From: JBBTCX01 sp038043045
GTDB taxonomy: Bacteria > Planctomycetota > Phycisphaerae > UBA1845
DNA length: 51,452 nucleotides
Assembly: GCA_038043045.1 (NCBI GenBank)
Contig: JBBTCX010000033.1
Location: 1-51,452, forward strand
Reading direction: 5' to 3'
Shown here: positions 1 through 7,709 of the stretch, one piece after another
How the letters are laid out: the number at the start of each line of letters is the position of its first letter
Numbering within the stretch: position 1 is the stretch's first letter
Translations under genes and position numbers: made by a program
Notes under the pieces: generated by a model
Told to the model about the DNA's origin: nothing
The model's input: the letters and a program-made list of their open reading frames with translations, nothing else
Database searches by the model: none

Positions 1-1393
1 CGCCGAAGGCTCCGCCGATTTCCGCGCCGCTGGTGCCGATGTTGACGTTGGCGATTCCGCAATCGCTCCCCGCACACGACAAAAACCGCTCGGCCTCCAG
101 CAAATTTCGCGTGAAAATCGCCGAGCTCAGTCCCTGCGGCACGCCGTTGTGCAACGCGATCGCTTCATCCAACGTCTTGTAGGTAATGACATACAGAATC
201 GGTGCGAATGTTTCATCCTGCACAATTTTGAACTCATTCCGCGCGGCTGCGATGCACGGCGTCACATAACAACCGCCCGAATACTTCGGTCCATCCAACT
301 TCTGCCCGCCGTAGAGAATCTCGCCGCCTTCTTTCTTGATCTGAGTGACCGCTTGCATCATCGTGTCAACGGCTTTCACATCGACCAGCGGCCCCATCAG
401 CGTCCCCGGTTCCATCGGATTCCCAATCGCAACCTGCTTGTACGACGCGATCAATTTCTCCACGATTTCACCGCGAATTGACTCGTGTATGATGACTCTC
501 CGCGTGCTGGTGCAGCGCTGACCGGCGGTTCCCACAGCGCCGAACACGATGGCTTGCAAGGCCAATTTCATATCGGCCTCCGGGGTCACGATGATGGCAT
601 TGTTTCCGCCGAGTTCCAAGATCGTTCGACCCAGCCGCTCACCCACCACCGTGGCCACCCGCTGTCCCATCGTGCAACTACCGGTCGCGGAAATGAGCGG
701 CACGCGACGATCTCGAAGCAATTGCTCGCCCACGGTCTTTCCCGGCCCGATGACCAAACTAAAAATCGCCGGATCAACGCCGGTGTTCCGACAAACTTTC
801 TCCGCGACTTTCGTGCAAGCGATCGCGGTGAAGGGAGTCATCGAAGAAGGCTTCCACAAAGAGGAATCGCCGCACACCGCGGCCAGTGCCGAATTCCAAG
901 CCCACACCGCCGCCGGAAAATTGAACGCCGAAATGACCCCGACCACACCCAGCGGATGCCACTGCTCATACATCCGATGCCCAGGCCGCTCGGAGTGCAT
1001 GGTCAACCCATACAACTGCCGCGACAATCCCACGGAAAAGTCGCAAATATCAATGACTTCTTGAACTTCGCCCTCGCCCTCAACGCGAATTTTTCCCATT
1101 TCCCAAGTGATCATCGCGCCCAAGTTGGCCTTGTGCTCTCGAAACGCGTTGCCCAATTGCCGCACCGTTTCGCCGCGAATCGGTGCCGGCACGCTTCGCC
1201 ATTTCAAAAACGCTTCATGAGCACGTACCGCAACCTGGTCATATTCGCCCGCGGTGACTTGCTTGATCGTCCCCATGACTTTGCCGTCGATGGGAGAAAT
1301 GGACTCCAGCACATCGCCTCGACCAATCCACTCTCCGCAAAACCCACCCGGTTGCGGCGACTGAATCCCAAACTTCTTGAGCAACTGCTCCAT
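1..1393 (-). CDS. ALDH7-type aldehyde dehydrogenase (aminoadipate-semialdehyde dehydrogenase-like), partial
   Basis: NAD(P)-dependent aldehyde dehydrogenase; the closest family I recognise is ALDH7 (antiquitin/AmaB), which oxidises alpha-aminoadipate semialdehyde in lysine catabolism. The frame reads continuously from an ATG at 1393 (good ribosome site, AAGGGG just upstream) to the window edge: 464 codons of about 500, so only the C-terminal ~40 residues are missing. Visible motifs are the ELGGNN box with the general-base Glu, and FGAVGTAGQRCTSTRR with the catalytic Cys; both are in the exact ALDH7 form. The last visible residues, SGAEIGGAFG, are also the ALDH7 C-terminal signature. Its own promoter lies in the short gap to the zinc-ribbon gene at 1460-1936, which is on the same strand. 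Substrate is inferred from family; another semialdehyde is possible. Confidence 0.93.
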   Translation of the reverse strand, partial: MEQLLKKFGIQSPQPGGFCGEWIGRGDVLESISPIDGKVMGTIKQVTAGEYDQVAVRAHEAFLKWRSVPAPIRGETVRQLGNAFREHKANLGAMITWEMGKIRVEGEGEVQEVIDICDFSVGLSRQLYGLTMHSERPGHRMYEQWHPLGVVGVISAFNFPAAVWAWNSALAAVCGDSSLWKPSSMTPFTAIACTKVAEKVCRNTGVDPAIFSLVIGPGKTVGEQLLRDRRVPLISATGSCTMGQRVATVVGERLGRTILELGGNNAIIVTPEADMKLALQAIVFGAVGTAGQRCTSTRRVIIHESIRGEIVEKLIASYKQVAIGNPMEPGTLMGPLVDVKAVDTMMQAVTQIKKEGGEILYGGQKLDGPKYSGGCYVTPCIAAARNEFKIVQDETFAPILYVITYKTLDEAIALHNGVPQGLSSAIFTRNLLEAERFLSCAGSDCGIANVNIGTSGAEIGGAFG

Positions 1394-1459
1394 CGAAACC
1401 CCTTCACCCCGCCGTACACGGCGAAAACCATTCAAGTTACGATCTTCGTCCGAAGACAC

Positions 1460-1936
1460 CTAACTCGAAATCACTATGTCCGTTCCACACTCCGGACAAC
1501 GACGGCTCTTCAACCCGAAGAGATTGTACCCGCAAAGAACGCATCGACCACGCCACGCCCGGTATCGTTTTCGTATCGGCCCGGACAGACTCGCCAACCC
1601 AACCGTGATAAGCAGCCCGCTCGTCGGAAGCCAAAAAGGGAAAACCAACCACGTCACCCGACAAGAACCAGCCATGAACGAAGTCCAGTACAGCTCCTTT
1701 TGCATCTGCGTCCGCGGCACGCCCAACGGCGAATCAAACCGTGATCGAGAAGGGGTCTTTCTAGGCAAGCTAATCATGTTGATCCCGCAAATCCCATCCT
1801 TGGCGAAAAACCATACGGACTTGTATAGCGTCACGTCGCATCGATATTGCCCCGGAGTTCGGTGGCTCTTATGCCAAAACGATAAACAAAGGGGCAACAT
1901 CAACAGAGACAGCGTGACGATTACTTTCGCAAACAT
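1460..1936 (-). CDS. Small membrane protein with C-terminal zinc ribbon, function unknown
   Basis: 158 residues. It starts with a hydrophobic N-terminal segment (about residues 3-21), has a second hydrophobic stretch around 90-118 (VTWLVFPFWLPTSGLLITVGLASL), and ends with a treble-clef/zinc-ribbon motif, CVLCGYNLFGL then CPECG, near residues 131-153. This CxxCGYxLxGL...CPECG tail recurs in many small membrane proteins of planctomycetes and is one of the best lineage markers in the window. I do not recognise a defined function. The gene sits between the aldehyde dehydrogenase (66 bp downstream on the same strand) and the divergent hpd gene. It could be a membrane-anchored adaptor, but that is only a guess from its architecture. 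Confidence 0.7.
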   Translation of the reverse strand: MFAKVIVTLSLLMLPLCLSFWHKSHRTPGQYRCDVTLYKSVWFFAKDGICGINMISLPRKTPSRSRFDSPLGVPRTQMQKELYWTSFMAGSCRVTWLVFPFWLPTSGLLITVGLASLSGPIRKRYRAWRGRCVLCGYNLFGLKSRRCPECGTDIVISS

Positions 1937-2138
1937 CGCCTCACCCGTCGGATCGCGGCCAGGGGAATATCCGCTGCTCCTCTTTTGGGTCCATCCAGCC
2001 TTCCATCACGAAGCCTCATCCTACCGCATCCGCACAAGGGTTCCAAACGGTGCCGTCCCGCGCTGATCCGACTGGGTTCTTTCAAAGGCCGATCGGTATT
2101 GGTGGAACCAAAACGTAGTACGACCGTTGAACGCGGGT

Positions 2139-2144
2139 TATAAT
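2139..2144 (+). promoter_or_regulatory. Candidate -10 box of the hpd promoter
   Basis: A consensus TATAAT preceded by GGGT lies 82 bp upstream of the hpd start codon. No convincing -35 box is present at 16-18 bp, so this is at best an extended -10 type promoter or an activator-dependent one. The rest of the 1937-2225 gap holds no gene that I can support. Confidence 0.4.
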
Positions 2145-2225
2145 CAACGGCACGGAAGACCGCCGGGACGCGAAGTTCACCGGAGGTGGTGTGACCGCAA
2201 GGTCCAAAGCGGAGGAGATTCGCCC

Positions 2226-3317
2226 ATGAGTCAAGACTTTCTACCGATCAAAGGTTACGACCACGTTGAATTCTACGTCGGCAATGCCAAACAAGCCGCC
2301 CACTTCTTTGACAAGACTTTCGGATTCCGACCCCTGGCCAAGCGCGGTCTCGAAACTGGTTCGCGCGACCTCGCCAGCTACGTCATGGAACAAGGCAAAG
2401 TCCGCTTCGTCTTCACTTCCGCCTATGGCCCGGATAGCGAAGTCGCACGACACTGCGCCCTCCACGGCGACGGCGTCAAAGCCATCGCCTTAGAAGTTCC
2501 CGACGCACGCTCCGCAATCCGTGAAGCCAAAGCTCGCGGCGCCACCGTCCTCAAACCCACCACCGCCGCCACCGACGAACACGGCGAGCTTGTCACCTGC
2601 GAAATCAAATATGCCGGCGACACGATCTTTCGTTTCGTAGAACGAAAAAACTACAAAGGCCCATTCGCTCCCGGCTACCGGGCCATAACCGCACACGGAT
2701 CACCACCCGTCGGCCTTGCCGCAATCGACCACATCGTCACCAACGTCCACCTCGGCGAAATGAACTTCTGGGCCCGTTGGTATGAAGAAGTCCTCGGATT
2801 CAAAAACCTTCTCAGCTTCACCGACAAGGACATCAGCACCGAGTACTCCGCCCTCATGAGCAAAGTCATGGAAAACGGCACCGGAAAATGCAAGTTCCCC
2901 ATCAACGAACCGGCGGAAGGAAAAAAGAAAAGTCAGATCGACGAATACCTTGATTACTACCGAGGCCCCGGCGTCCAACACATCGCCATGAATACGGCCG
3001 ACATCTGCCAAACCGTCCGCGAACTCCGCGAACGCGACATCGACTTCCTTCGCGTGCCGGATTCGTACTACGATTATCAAAAAGACCGCGTCGGCCAAAT
3101 CGCTGAAGAGTGGAACCAACTCCGCGAACTCGGCATCCTCGTCGACCGCGACGACGACGGCTACCTCCTCCAAATCTTCACCGCACCCGTCCAAGACCGC
3201 CCGACGCTCTTCTTCGAAGTTATCGAACGCCACGGCTCCCGCGGTTTCGGCCTCGGCAACTTCAAAGCCCTCTTCGTCAGCATCGAACATGAACAAGCCT
3301 TACGAGGGAACTTATAA
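2226..3317 (+). CDS. hpd: 4-hydroxyphenylpyruvate dioxygenase
   Basis: Non-haem Fe(II) dioxygenase converting 4-hydroxyphenylpyruvate to homogentisate in tyrosine catabolism. The 363-residue product has the usual two VOC domains (about 8-140 and 165-345). The three iron ligands are visible: His169 in AAIDHIVTN, His252 in GPGVQHIAM and Glu331 in LFFEVIERHG; the family signature FFEVIERHGSRGFGLGNFKAL closes the protein. I chose the ATG at 2226 because GGAGGAG stands 7 nt upstream and the YDHVEFYVGN strand follows directly; the frame is open for a further 33 codons upstream but without homology-like sequence. No homogentisate dioxygenase is adjacent. The stop codon at 3315-3317 abuts the GTG start of the PIN toxin gene, so the two may be co-transcribed. 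Confidence 0.96.
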   Translation: MSQDFLPIKGYDHVEFYVGNAKQAAHFFDKTFGFRPLAKRGLETGSRDLASYVMEQGKVRFVFTSAYGPDSEVARHCALHGDGVKAIALEVPDARSAIREAKARGATVLKPTTAATDEHGELVTCEIKYAGDTIFRFVERKNYKGPFAPGYRAITAHGSPPVGLAAIDHIVTNVHLGEMNFWARWYEEVLGFKNLLSFTDKDISTEYSALMSKVMENGTGKCKFPINEPAEGKKKSQIDEYLDYYRGPGVQHIAMNTADICQTVRELRERDIDFLRVPDSYYDYQKDRVGQIAEEWNQLRELGILVDRDDDGYLLQIFTAPVQDRPTLFFEVIERHGSRGFGLGNFKALFVSIEHEQALRGNL

Positions 3318-3803
3318 GTGGCCAAAATTTCGATAACTCGTCCCTTTCGCGTGTACGTGGATACCTCCACGATCGGTGGGTGTTTTGATCCGGAATTCGC
3401 CACCGACTCGCTCCGGCAGTTTGATCTTGTTCGTAGCGGATTCCTGTCCGTTGTCGCCAGCGATGTGGTGTTCGAGGAATTGAAGGCCGCGCCCAGCGAA
3501 GTGCGCGACGTTCTTGCAACAATTCCTGCAGCACGGATAGAACGTGTAACGCTTACGGATGAAATCATCACTCTTCGAGACGCCTATATTCGGGTAGGGG
3601 TCGTATCAGAGCGTTGGCGCGACGACGCGACCCACGTAGCGGCCGCAACCGTCGCCCGGGCGGATGCCATAGTTTCGTGGAATTTCAAGCACATTGTTCG
3701 TTTAGACCGCATAAAAGCCTATAATCAAGTAAACTTGGCGAATGGATATGGCATCTTGACTATCTTGTCGCCGCGAGAGGTGCGCTATGAAGATGAAGAA
3801 TAG
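3318..3803 (+). CDS. PIN-domain protein, VapC-like toxin of a type II toxin-antitoxin pair
   Basis: 161-residue PIN-domain protein, expected to be an RNase toxin. Conserved acidic positions of the PIN fold are present: Asp15 in VYVDTSTIGG, the Glu pair in VVFEELK, the Asp pair in WRDDATHVAAA and the Asp in ARADAIVSWNFKHI. The NFKHI ending of the last strand is typical of one PIN subfamily associated with a short downstream partner. Translation starts with GTG immediately after the hpd stop (TAAGTG), with GAGGGA upstream. The following gene at 3787 overlaps its last 17 bases in another frame, the usual geometry of a translationally coupled toxin-antitoxin pair, although here the toxin comes first. 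RNA target unknown. Confidence 0.8.
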   Translation: MAKISITRPFRVYVDTSTIGGCFDPEFATDSLRQFDLVRSGFLSVVASDVVFEELKAAPSEVRDVLATIPAARIERVTLTDEIITLRDAYIRVGVVSERWRDDATHVAAATVARADAIVSWNFKHIVRLDRIKAYNQVNLANGYGILTILSPREVRYEDEE

Positions 3804-4023
3804 TGAAAAGCCGTTTGACTGTGTGGAGTTTAAACGACGAGCTCAGGAGCAAATTTACGAGAAGATCAAGAACATGACACCCACGGAGGAAATCGAATTC
3901 TTTCGACAGGCCGTGGAATCTGGACCCTTTGCCGACTTGATCCGCCAGATTCCGGGCAATGGCCGCAGAGTCCTTCAAACGATGCCGAATCAGGCCCACT
4001 CGGCGACTGGTGGAAATCCGTGA
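3787..4023 (+). CDS. Putative antitoxin partner of the PIN-domain toxin
   Basis: 78-residue, charged, probably helical protein (FDCVEFKRRAQEQIYEKIKNMTPTEEIEFFRQAVE). The FDCVEFKR...IYEKIKNMTPTEE pattern matches short partners that I recall downstream of PIN proteins of this kind. It overlaps the toxin gene by 17 bases (3787-3803), so the two are likely translated in a coupled way. It has no recognisable DNA-binding domain; toxin neutralisation is inferred from position, size and charge. The C-terminal third (IRQIPGNGRRVLQTMPNQAHSATGGNP) looks unstructured. There is no independent promoter between the two genes. Confidence 0.65.
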   Translation: MKMKNSEKPFDCVEFKRRAQEQIYEKIKNMTPTEEIEFFRQAVESGPFADLIRQIPGNGRRVLQTMPNQAHSATGGNP

Positions 4024-4063
4024 AGAAAGCCCAGGTCGAACGCTTGGGTCTTTTGTAGTGCGC

Positions 4064-4092
4064 TTGACATTAACTGGAATGGTACTTATAGT
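4064..4092 (+). promoter_or_regulatory. Promoter of the DNA methyltransferase gene
   Basis: TTGACA (4064-4069), a 17-bp spacer, then TATAGT (4087-4092): a near-consensus housekeeping promoter. Its -10 box is embedded in the controller-protein operator at 4081-4093, so bound controller should block RNA polymerase. Predicted start of transcription is near 4099, about 47 nt before the methylase ATG. Confidence 0.8.
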
Positions 4093-4093
4093 C
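4081..4093 (+). promoter_or_regulatory. C-box operator at the methylase promoter
   Basis: GGTACTTATAGTC, with the imperfect palindromic core ACTTATAGT. The same 13 bases occur in transcriptional orientation at the controller-gene promoter (6023-6035, minus strand). The sequence matches the GACTTATAGTC form of known restriction-modification C-boxes (PvuII/Esp1396I type). A single box over the -10 implies repression. Confidence 0.82.
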
Positions 4094-4145
4094 GTCACGA
4101 AATGGCGTCTATCTTGCGTGTGATGGACTCAGGGCGAGGTATTAT

Positions 4146-4916
4146 ATGTCGTTACGACTTAAACGAAAATCGCCTGACGGCGTGGCCACGAATGATCTTG
4201 TGTTTAGCTCCTATGCGGGTACAAACGACGAGGTCTTTCCGCACATCTTGTCATTGTACGTTCCCAAGGGCGGTACAGTCGCCGACGTGACCTATGGTCA
4301 GGGTGTCTTTTGGCGGCGGGTTCCACAAAATGCTTATCGCCTTCAGCCTTCCGATCTCGGCACGGGGACCGATTGCCGAGAGCTGCCATATGAAAGCGAA
4401 TCGGTGGACTGCGTGGTTTTTGATCCGCCCTATATGCACACTCCTGGTGGATCAGCCCACGTAGAACATCAAAACTACGAACAGTACTACCGCAACAATA
4501 GAGCGGGATCGGAAAAGAAATACCATGAGGCCGTGCTCGACTTGTATTTCACTGCGGCACGAGAAGCGTGGCGCGTGCTCAAGACGGGGGGAACGTACAT
4601 CGTCAAGTGCCAGGACGAAGTGTGCGCCAACCGCCAGCGCCTCACGCACGTGGAACTCATCAATGAGTTGGCGACCTATGGATTCATCGCGGAGGATTTA
4701 TTCGTTGTAACTCGAAATGGAAGGCCTGGAGTGAGCCGCATTCTCCGCCAGGCACACGCCCGCAAGAACCATTCATACTTCATCGTTTTCCTTAAACCAA
4801 AGGGCAAGTCCAGATGGAAAGGCGTTGAAAATGGGAAACGACTCGCAATTCATGCAAATGTCAATGGAAAAGCACGTCGAATTGCTAGGGTTTCAGAACC
4901 GACCCTGTTTCACTAA
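4146..4916 (+). CDS. DNA amino-methyltransferase (N4-cytosine/N6-adenine) of a type II R-M system
   Basis: 256-residue site-specific DNA methyltransferase that should protect host DNA from the adjacent nuclease. The SAM-binding motif I-like stretch ADVTYGQGVFWRRV (about 46-59) precedes the catalytic DPPY (93-96), followed by the WRVLKTGGTYIVKCQD strand (about 140-155), the normal order when motif I comes first. A DPPY motif fits N6-adenine or N4-cytosine methylation and does not decide between them. GAGG lies 7 nt before the ATG at 4146. The 3' end overlaps the convergent nuclease gene by 32 bp. Expression is probably repressed by the controller protein through the C-box over its -10. The C-terminal ~30 residues are lysine/arginine-rich. 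Recognition sequence cannot be read from the protein. Confidence 0.88.
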   Translation: MSLRLKRKSPDGVATNDLVFSSYAGTNDEVFPHILSLYVPKGGTVADVTYGQGVFWRRVPQNAYRLQPSDLGTGTDCRELPYESESVDCVVFDPPYMHTPGGSAHVEHQNYEQYYRNNRAGSEKKYHEAVLDLYFTAAREAWRVLKTGGTYIVKCQDEVCANRQRLTHVELINELATYGFIAEDLFVVTRNGRPGVSRILRQAHARKNHSYFIVFLKPKGKSRWKGVENGKRLAIHANVNGKARRIARVSEPTLFH

Positions 4917-5760
4917 AAAACTCGGCGAACGAACGAAGCTTGACCAATACCGGGAACTGGTTTGCAAGTTCTCGATAACGCTCCGGCGGGTCGAAGTAGT
5001 AAATCCTCTCCATTCGGGCCAGCAACGCTTGATATGCAAGCCATTGGTCGGGTACACATATCTCGACGACTTCATGTGAACGTGAATCAAGCTTGGTTTC
5101 GCCAAACAGGACCATCATGCCCCGATACCGTCCTACGCCAAATGCACTATCCAAGAGGCGCTGATGAGCCCATGCCTGCACGACGCGCTCGCGTGTGGAC
5201 ATTTTCACGGCAAGATGAAGTGAAAGTTGGTCATTCAGGTCGAAAAGAAAGTCCATAGTCAGCCGAACGGTCCTTGTTTGGATCGGTAACTCTGCTCGCT
5301 TTCGTGGCTCGGTTTTCGTAGCTCCAGCCACCAAATGGCCCACAAAACACTCGAAATACGTCGCCGGTCCTTTCTTATTTTGCCTGTCGAACAACTCCAG
5401 TGCCAAACAAGGTGCAAGCGCGACGGTGTAGAGGAATTGCGAAAGCGAATCTGTAGGCAATGTTCCGCGCTTTTTGTCTTCCCAAAGGTGATCAATTTTC
5501 CGTGCGTCACATAGGAATAATTCGCTATTTGCAGGCCGCGAAACGATTTTTGACCCACTACGCCTCCGGTACGCGTGGTATGACTTTCCGGGAACACGAG
5601 AATTGAGTTTTACAGTTGTGCAGTCCTTTTGCAGAAACGTCAACGATAAACGAACCAATGCCCGAATGGCCGTCTCGGCTGGTTCCGAAGCCCAGCCAGC
5701 CTTGCAGGACCGCTTTACGTTTTCGTACCCAGATCGCAAGCCCGTCAGAAAGCTGCTCAC
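4885..5760 (-). CDS. Putative type II restriction endonuclease
   Basis: 291-residue protein between the methylase and the controller gene, the position of the nuclease in C-regulated type II systems. A candidate PD-(D/E)xK-like core is Glu in TYFECFVGH (about 136), Asp in RLTMDFLFDLND (about 170) and Lys in LHLAVKMSTRER (about 184); the STRER...AWAHQRLLD stretch after it resembles a conserved block of some type II nucleases. The usual Glu/Asp two residues before Lys is Ala here, so the active-site assignment is tentative. Start is GTG at 5760, one base after the TAA of the controller gene, so the two form an operon. The 3' end overlaps the methylase gene tail to tail. Identity rests on context plus weak motifs. 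Confidence 0.72.
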   Translation of the reverse strand: MSSFLTGLRSGYENVKRSCKAGWASEPAETAIRALVRLSLTFLQKDCTTVKLNSRVPGKSYHAYRRRSGSKIVSRPANSELFLCDARKIDHLWEDKKRGTLPTDSLSQFLYTVALAPCLALELFDRQNKKGPATYFECFVGHLVAGATKTEPRKRAELPIQTRTVRLTMDFLFDLNDQLSLHLAVKMSTRERVVQAWAHQRLLDSAFGVGRYRGMMVLFGETKLDSRSHEVVEICVPDQWLAYQALLARMERIYYFDPPERYRELANQFPVLVKLRSFAEFFSETGSVLKP

Positions 5761-5761
5761 T

Positions 5762-5983
5762 TTATAGGCCTTTCATCAATTCCGAGAGCGACATTTCCAA
5801 CGCATGAGCAATCACGGCAATGTTGCGGAGGGATAGGTTTCTCTCCCCACGTTCGATTCCACCAACATAAGTCCGATCAAGTTCACATTGTTCCGCAAAC
5901 TCCTCCTGGGATTGGCCCAATCGTTTGCGAAGCTCACGGACTCTTTCGCCGAACCGCTCGAGTATGTCAGCATCCCTTGGCAC
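5762..5983 (-). CDS. Controller (C) protein of the R-M system, HTH-XRE family
   Basis: 73-residue XRE-type helix-turn-helix regulator: RVRELRKRLGQSQEEFAEQ, then LDRTYVGGIERGERNLSL, then NIAVIAHALEMSLSELMKGL. The DRTYVGGIERGERN recognition helix is nearly diagnostic of restriction-modification C proteins (compare DRTYISGIERNSRN in C.Esp1396I). The frame stays open upstream to an ATG at 6046, but those codons run through the C-box at 6023-6035 and the likely -10 box, so I place the start at the GTG at 5983 (MPRDADILERF...), giving the usual C-protein size and a short leader. The nuclease gene follows after one base. Expected logic: C activates its own operon and represses the methylase, delaying nuclease expression after entry into a new host. 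Confidence 0.88.
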   Translation of the reverse strand: MPRDADILERFGERVRELRKRLGQSQEEFAEQCELDRTYVGGIERGERNLSLRNIAVIAHALEMSLSELMKGL

Positions 5984-6022
5984 GCGGGCAAGGCTATGCG
6001 GGAAGACGATTATGTGTCCACG

Positions 6023-6035
6023 GACTATAAGTACC
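6023..6035 (-). promoter_or_regulatory. C-box operator at the controller-gene promoter
   Basis: On the minus strand this reads GGTACTTATAGTC, identical over 13 bases to the box at 4081-4093, and is followed by CGTG then GACACATAATC, which may be the weaker second half-operator and contains a CATAAT-like -10. The -35 region is poor, as expected for an activator-dependent C promoter. Predicted transcription start is only a few tens of bases before the GTG at 5983. Confidence 0.8.
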
Positions 6036-6506
6036 GTGAAGAGCATGATGCGATCCCTTTGCAGTCACGGAGGTCGGCTCATCGACGCGAAATCATTCGC
6101 CATTCCCGATTCGACATTCGGTATTCCTAAGAGGAGGGCGGGGTGGGGGGTGTCTTCATGCGCCTTTCCTCCCGCTTCCGGCCTCACGCTTGAGAAGCAG
6201 AGTGTCACTACGTGGCACCTCCATCGATCAAGCGCTATACCCATCAAGCCCCCGGAAATCACCCCCATCCACACCCCTCCCCTGAGCCGGAAAATTCCAC
6301 TTCACTTTTTCCGAATTAGGCGCCGATTTCGATCGCAACTCCTTGATTAACAAAACATTACGTTCGTACAGCAAACACCAATTAAATGATTTTATCGGAC
6401 GCGCCAAACGTCCTCTAATATGCCCGTTAACACGCATTTCTCACTAGGCGTTCGCGGCGTCGGTTTGGCGCTGGGGTGCGCGGACGAGGCGGTCGGATTT
6501 CAGCCC

Positions 6507-6519
6507 GGCCAGGAGTTAC
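6507..6519 (+). repeat. 13-bp direct repeat upstream of sigma factor gene, copy 1
   Basis: GGCCAGGAGTTAC, repeated exactly at 6552-6564, start to start 45 bp. Copy 2 overlaps the spacer and -10 of the promoter at 6540-6567, so the pair may be an operator. The spacing is a little over four helical turns. Binding protein unknown. Confidence 0.6.
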
Positions 6520-6539
6520 GAACACAACCCAAAAACCCC

Positions 6540-6567
6540 TTGACTCTCCCAGGCCAGGAGTTACACT
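6540..6567 (+). promoter_or_regulatory. Predicted promoter of the sigma factor gene
   Basis: TTGACT (6540-6545), 16-bp spacer, TACACT (6562-6567). The second copy of the 13-bp direct repeat (6552-6564) lies across the spacer and -10 box, suggesting repression or autoregulation at this promoter. The start codon is 64 bp downstream. Confidence 0.55.
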
Positions 6568-6630
6568 GTGTTAGGTTAATGTTTTCTATCGCAACGCCCC
6601 GACGGCGGGGGTGCGTCGAGGATATGGAAC

Positions 6631-7674
6631 ATGAGCATTACGCGACGGCCAACGGACCCACTTACTCCGGAGCAACGGGTTCGGGTTCAGGGTAATCTGG
6701 GCTTGATCGCGGTTCACCTGAAGCGCTACGTCCCGTCCTCGCAAAGGCCTGCCGGAGGTCACGAATGGAAAGATTTGTTTCAAGAGGGTTGCATTGGGCT
6801 GATGGAAGCCGCGAAATCGTTTGATCCGGATCGGGGGATCGAATTCGCCGCCTACGCACTGCCGAGAATTCACCGCGCGGTCAGTGACGCCTTGCGTCGC
6901 AAACAGCCGGCGATCCGGCAATCGAATACGCGAATAAAATGTTCGAAGTCGGTCAAGAACGACCCCGATCGACCGCGCGTTTATTCCCTCTCCGGAGGGT
7001 GGGAGGATTCTTTGTCGAGCCGCAAGAAACAGGATCGCAGTGATCCAACTTTCAACACCGTCGGGGAGCGGTTGTATGAAAAATACCAGCGGGCCGTGAA
7101 ATCGTCGGTCGCCGATTTGACCGCGGTTCGCGCGATTCGCGACGACCGCGGCAAGCTCATCCGCGACATGGTCGAGAAACGATTGCTCGTCGCGGAAAAA
7201 GAAAACCGAACCGGTCTGCGCACCTTGGCCCGCCAGACCGGATCATCGTTTGCGCGAGTGTCGGAGTGCGAAAAGAAACTCGGGTCTTCGATCCGGCGGA
7301 AACTGGAATCCGATCCCGAGTTTGCGGAACTCAAACGACAGGCGCGGACTTCATCCATTGGCATGGACCTTCCCGTGGAACCGGGATTGGAACGCCGTCT
7401 TGCTGTAAAAAGCGCCGGCGCGTTTCTCAAAACATTTCGACGACTTCATCGCCAAGATCAAGCCAGGGTCTTGCTCACCCTTCTTGAGTTTTCGCAAGTC
7501 AACATCGAGACCTTGATCCGATCCACATACCCGCAATTGGCGGCCTCATTGCGTGACATGCTCCAGGATGAAGTGACCCGTGAAACCGGATCAAACTCAA
7601 AAAAATCTTGCACGGAAGACCAAGTCGTGGTAGAATCCGCCCTGAATCTCCCAGCTCGGAACAACAAGGGTTAA
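6631..7674 (+). CDS. Sigma-70 family RNA polymerase sigma factor, divergent
   Basis: 347 residues. Region 2 is clear: WKDLFQEGCIGLMEAAKSFDPDRGIEFAAYALPRIHRAVSDALRR (about 46-91), which covers core binding and -10 recognition. Region 3 is not recognisable. A helix-turn-helix resembling region 4 lies at about 196-230 (LRTLARQTGSSFARVSECEKKLGSSIRRKL), echoing the tLaeia..G.Sr.RV.q.e..al.kLr pattern, and is followed by an unusual ~110-residue C-terminal extension. It is therefore neither a standard RpoD nor a compact ECF factor. GAGG precedes the ATG by about 9 nt. The IPTL-type secreted protein gene begins 35 bp downstream and may be co-transcribed. Target promoters are unknown. Confidence 0.85.
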   Translation: MSITRRPTDPLTPEQRVRVQGNLGLIAVHLKRYVPSSQRPAGGHEWKDLFQEGCIGLMEAAKSFDPDRGIEFAAYALPRIHRAVSDALRRKQPAIRQSNTRIKCSKSVKNDPDRPRVYSLSGGWEDSLSSRKKQDRSDPTFNTVGERLYEKYQRAVKSSVADLTAVRAIRDDRGKLIRDMVEKRLLVAEKENRTGLRTLARQTGSSFARVSECEKKLGSSIRRKLESDPEFAELKRQARTSSIGMDLPVEPGLERRLAVKSAGAFLKTFRRLHRQDQARVLLTLLEFSQVNIETLIRSTYPQLAASLRDMLQDEVTRETGSNSKKSCTEDQVVVESALNLPARNNKG

Positions 7675-7709
7675 AGGGTCTTTCATGGCTCTGCATGAGG
7701 AGGTGCGTT

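Larger units (their letters stand above)
6047..6630. other. Non-coding region between controller gene and sigma factor gene
   Basis: No gene is supportable here. It contains a 19-bp motif at 6095-6113 (ATTCGCCATTCCCGATTCG) that recurs with three mismatches at 24924-24942, a G-rich run near 6132-6150, a pair of 13-bp direct repeats at 6507 and 6552, and the sigma-gene promoter at 6540-6567. Confidence 0.6.

Noticed and set aside
485..1744. 419-codon plus-strand frame
   Set aside because: It lies antisense to the aldehyde dehydrogenase, is Arg/His/Pro-rich, and has no domain; the minus-strand protein is unmistakable.
5984..6046. Longer start (ATG 6046) for the controller protein
   Set aside because: It would place the C-box and -10 inside the coding sequence; C proteins are about 75-80 residues and commonly nearly leaderless.
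6130..6152. G-quadruplex near the controller gene
   Set aside because: Only three good G-runs; the fourth must be cut out of one G6 tract, so the case is weak.
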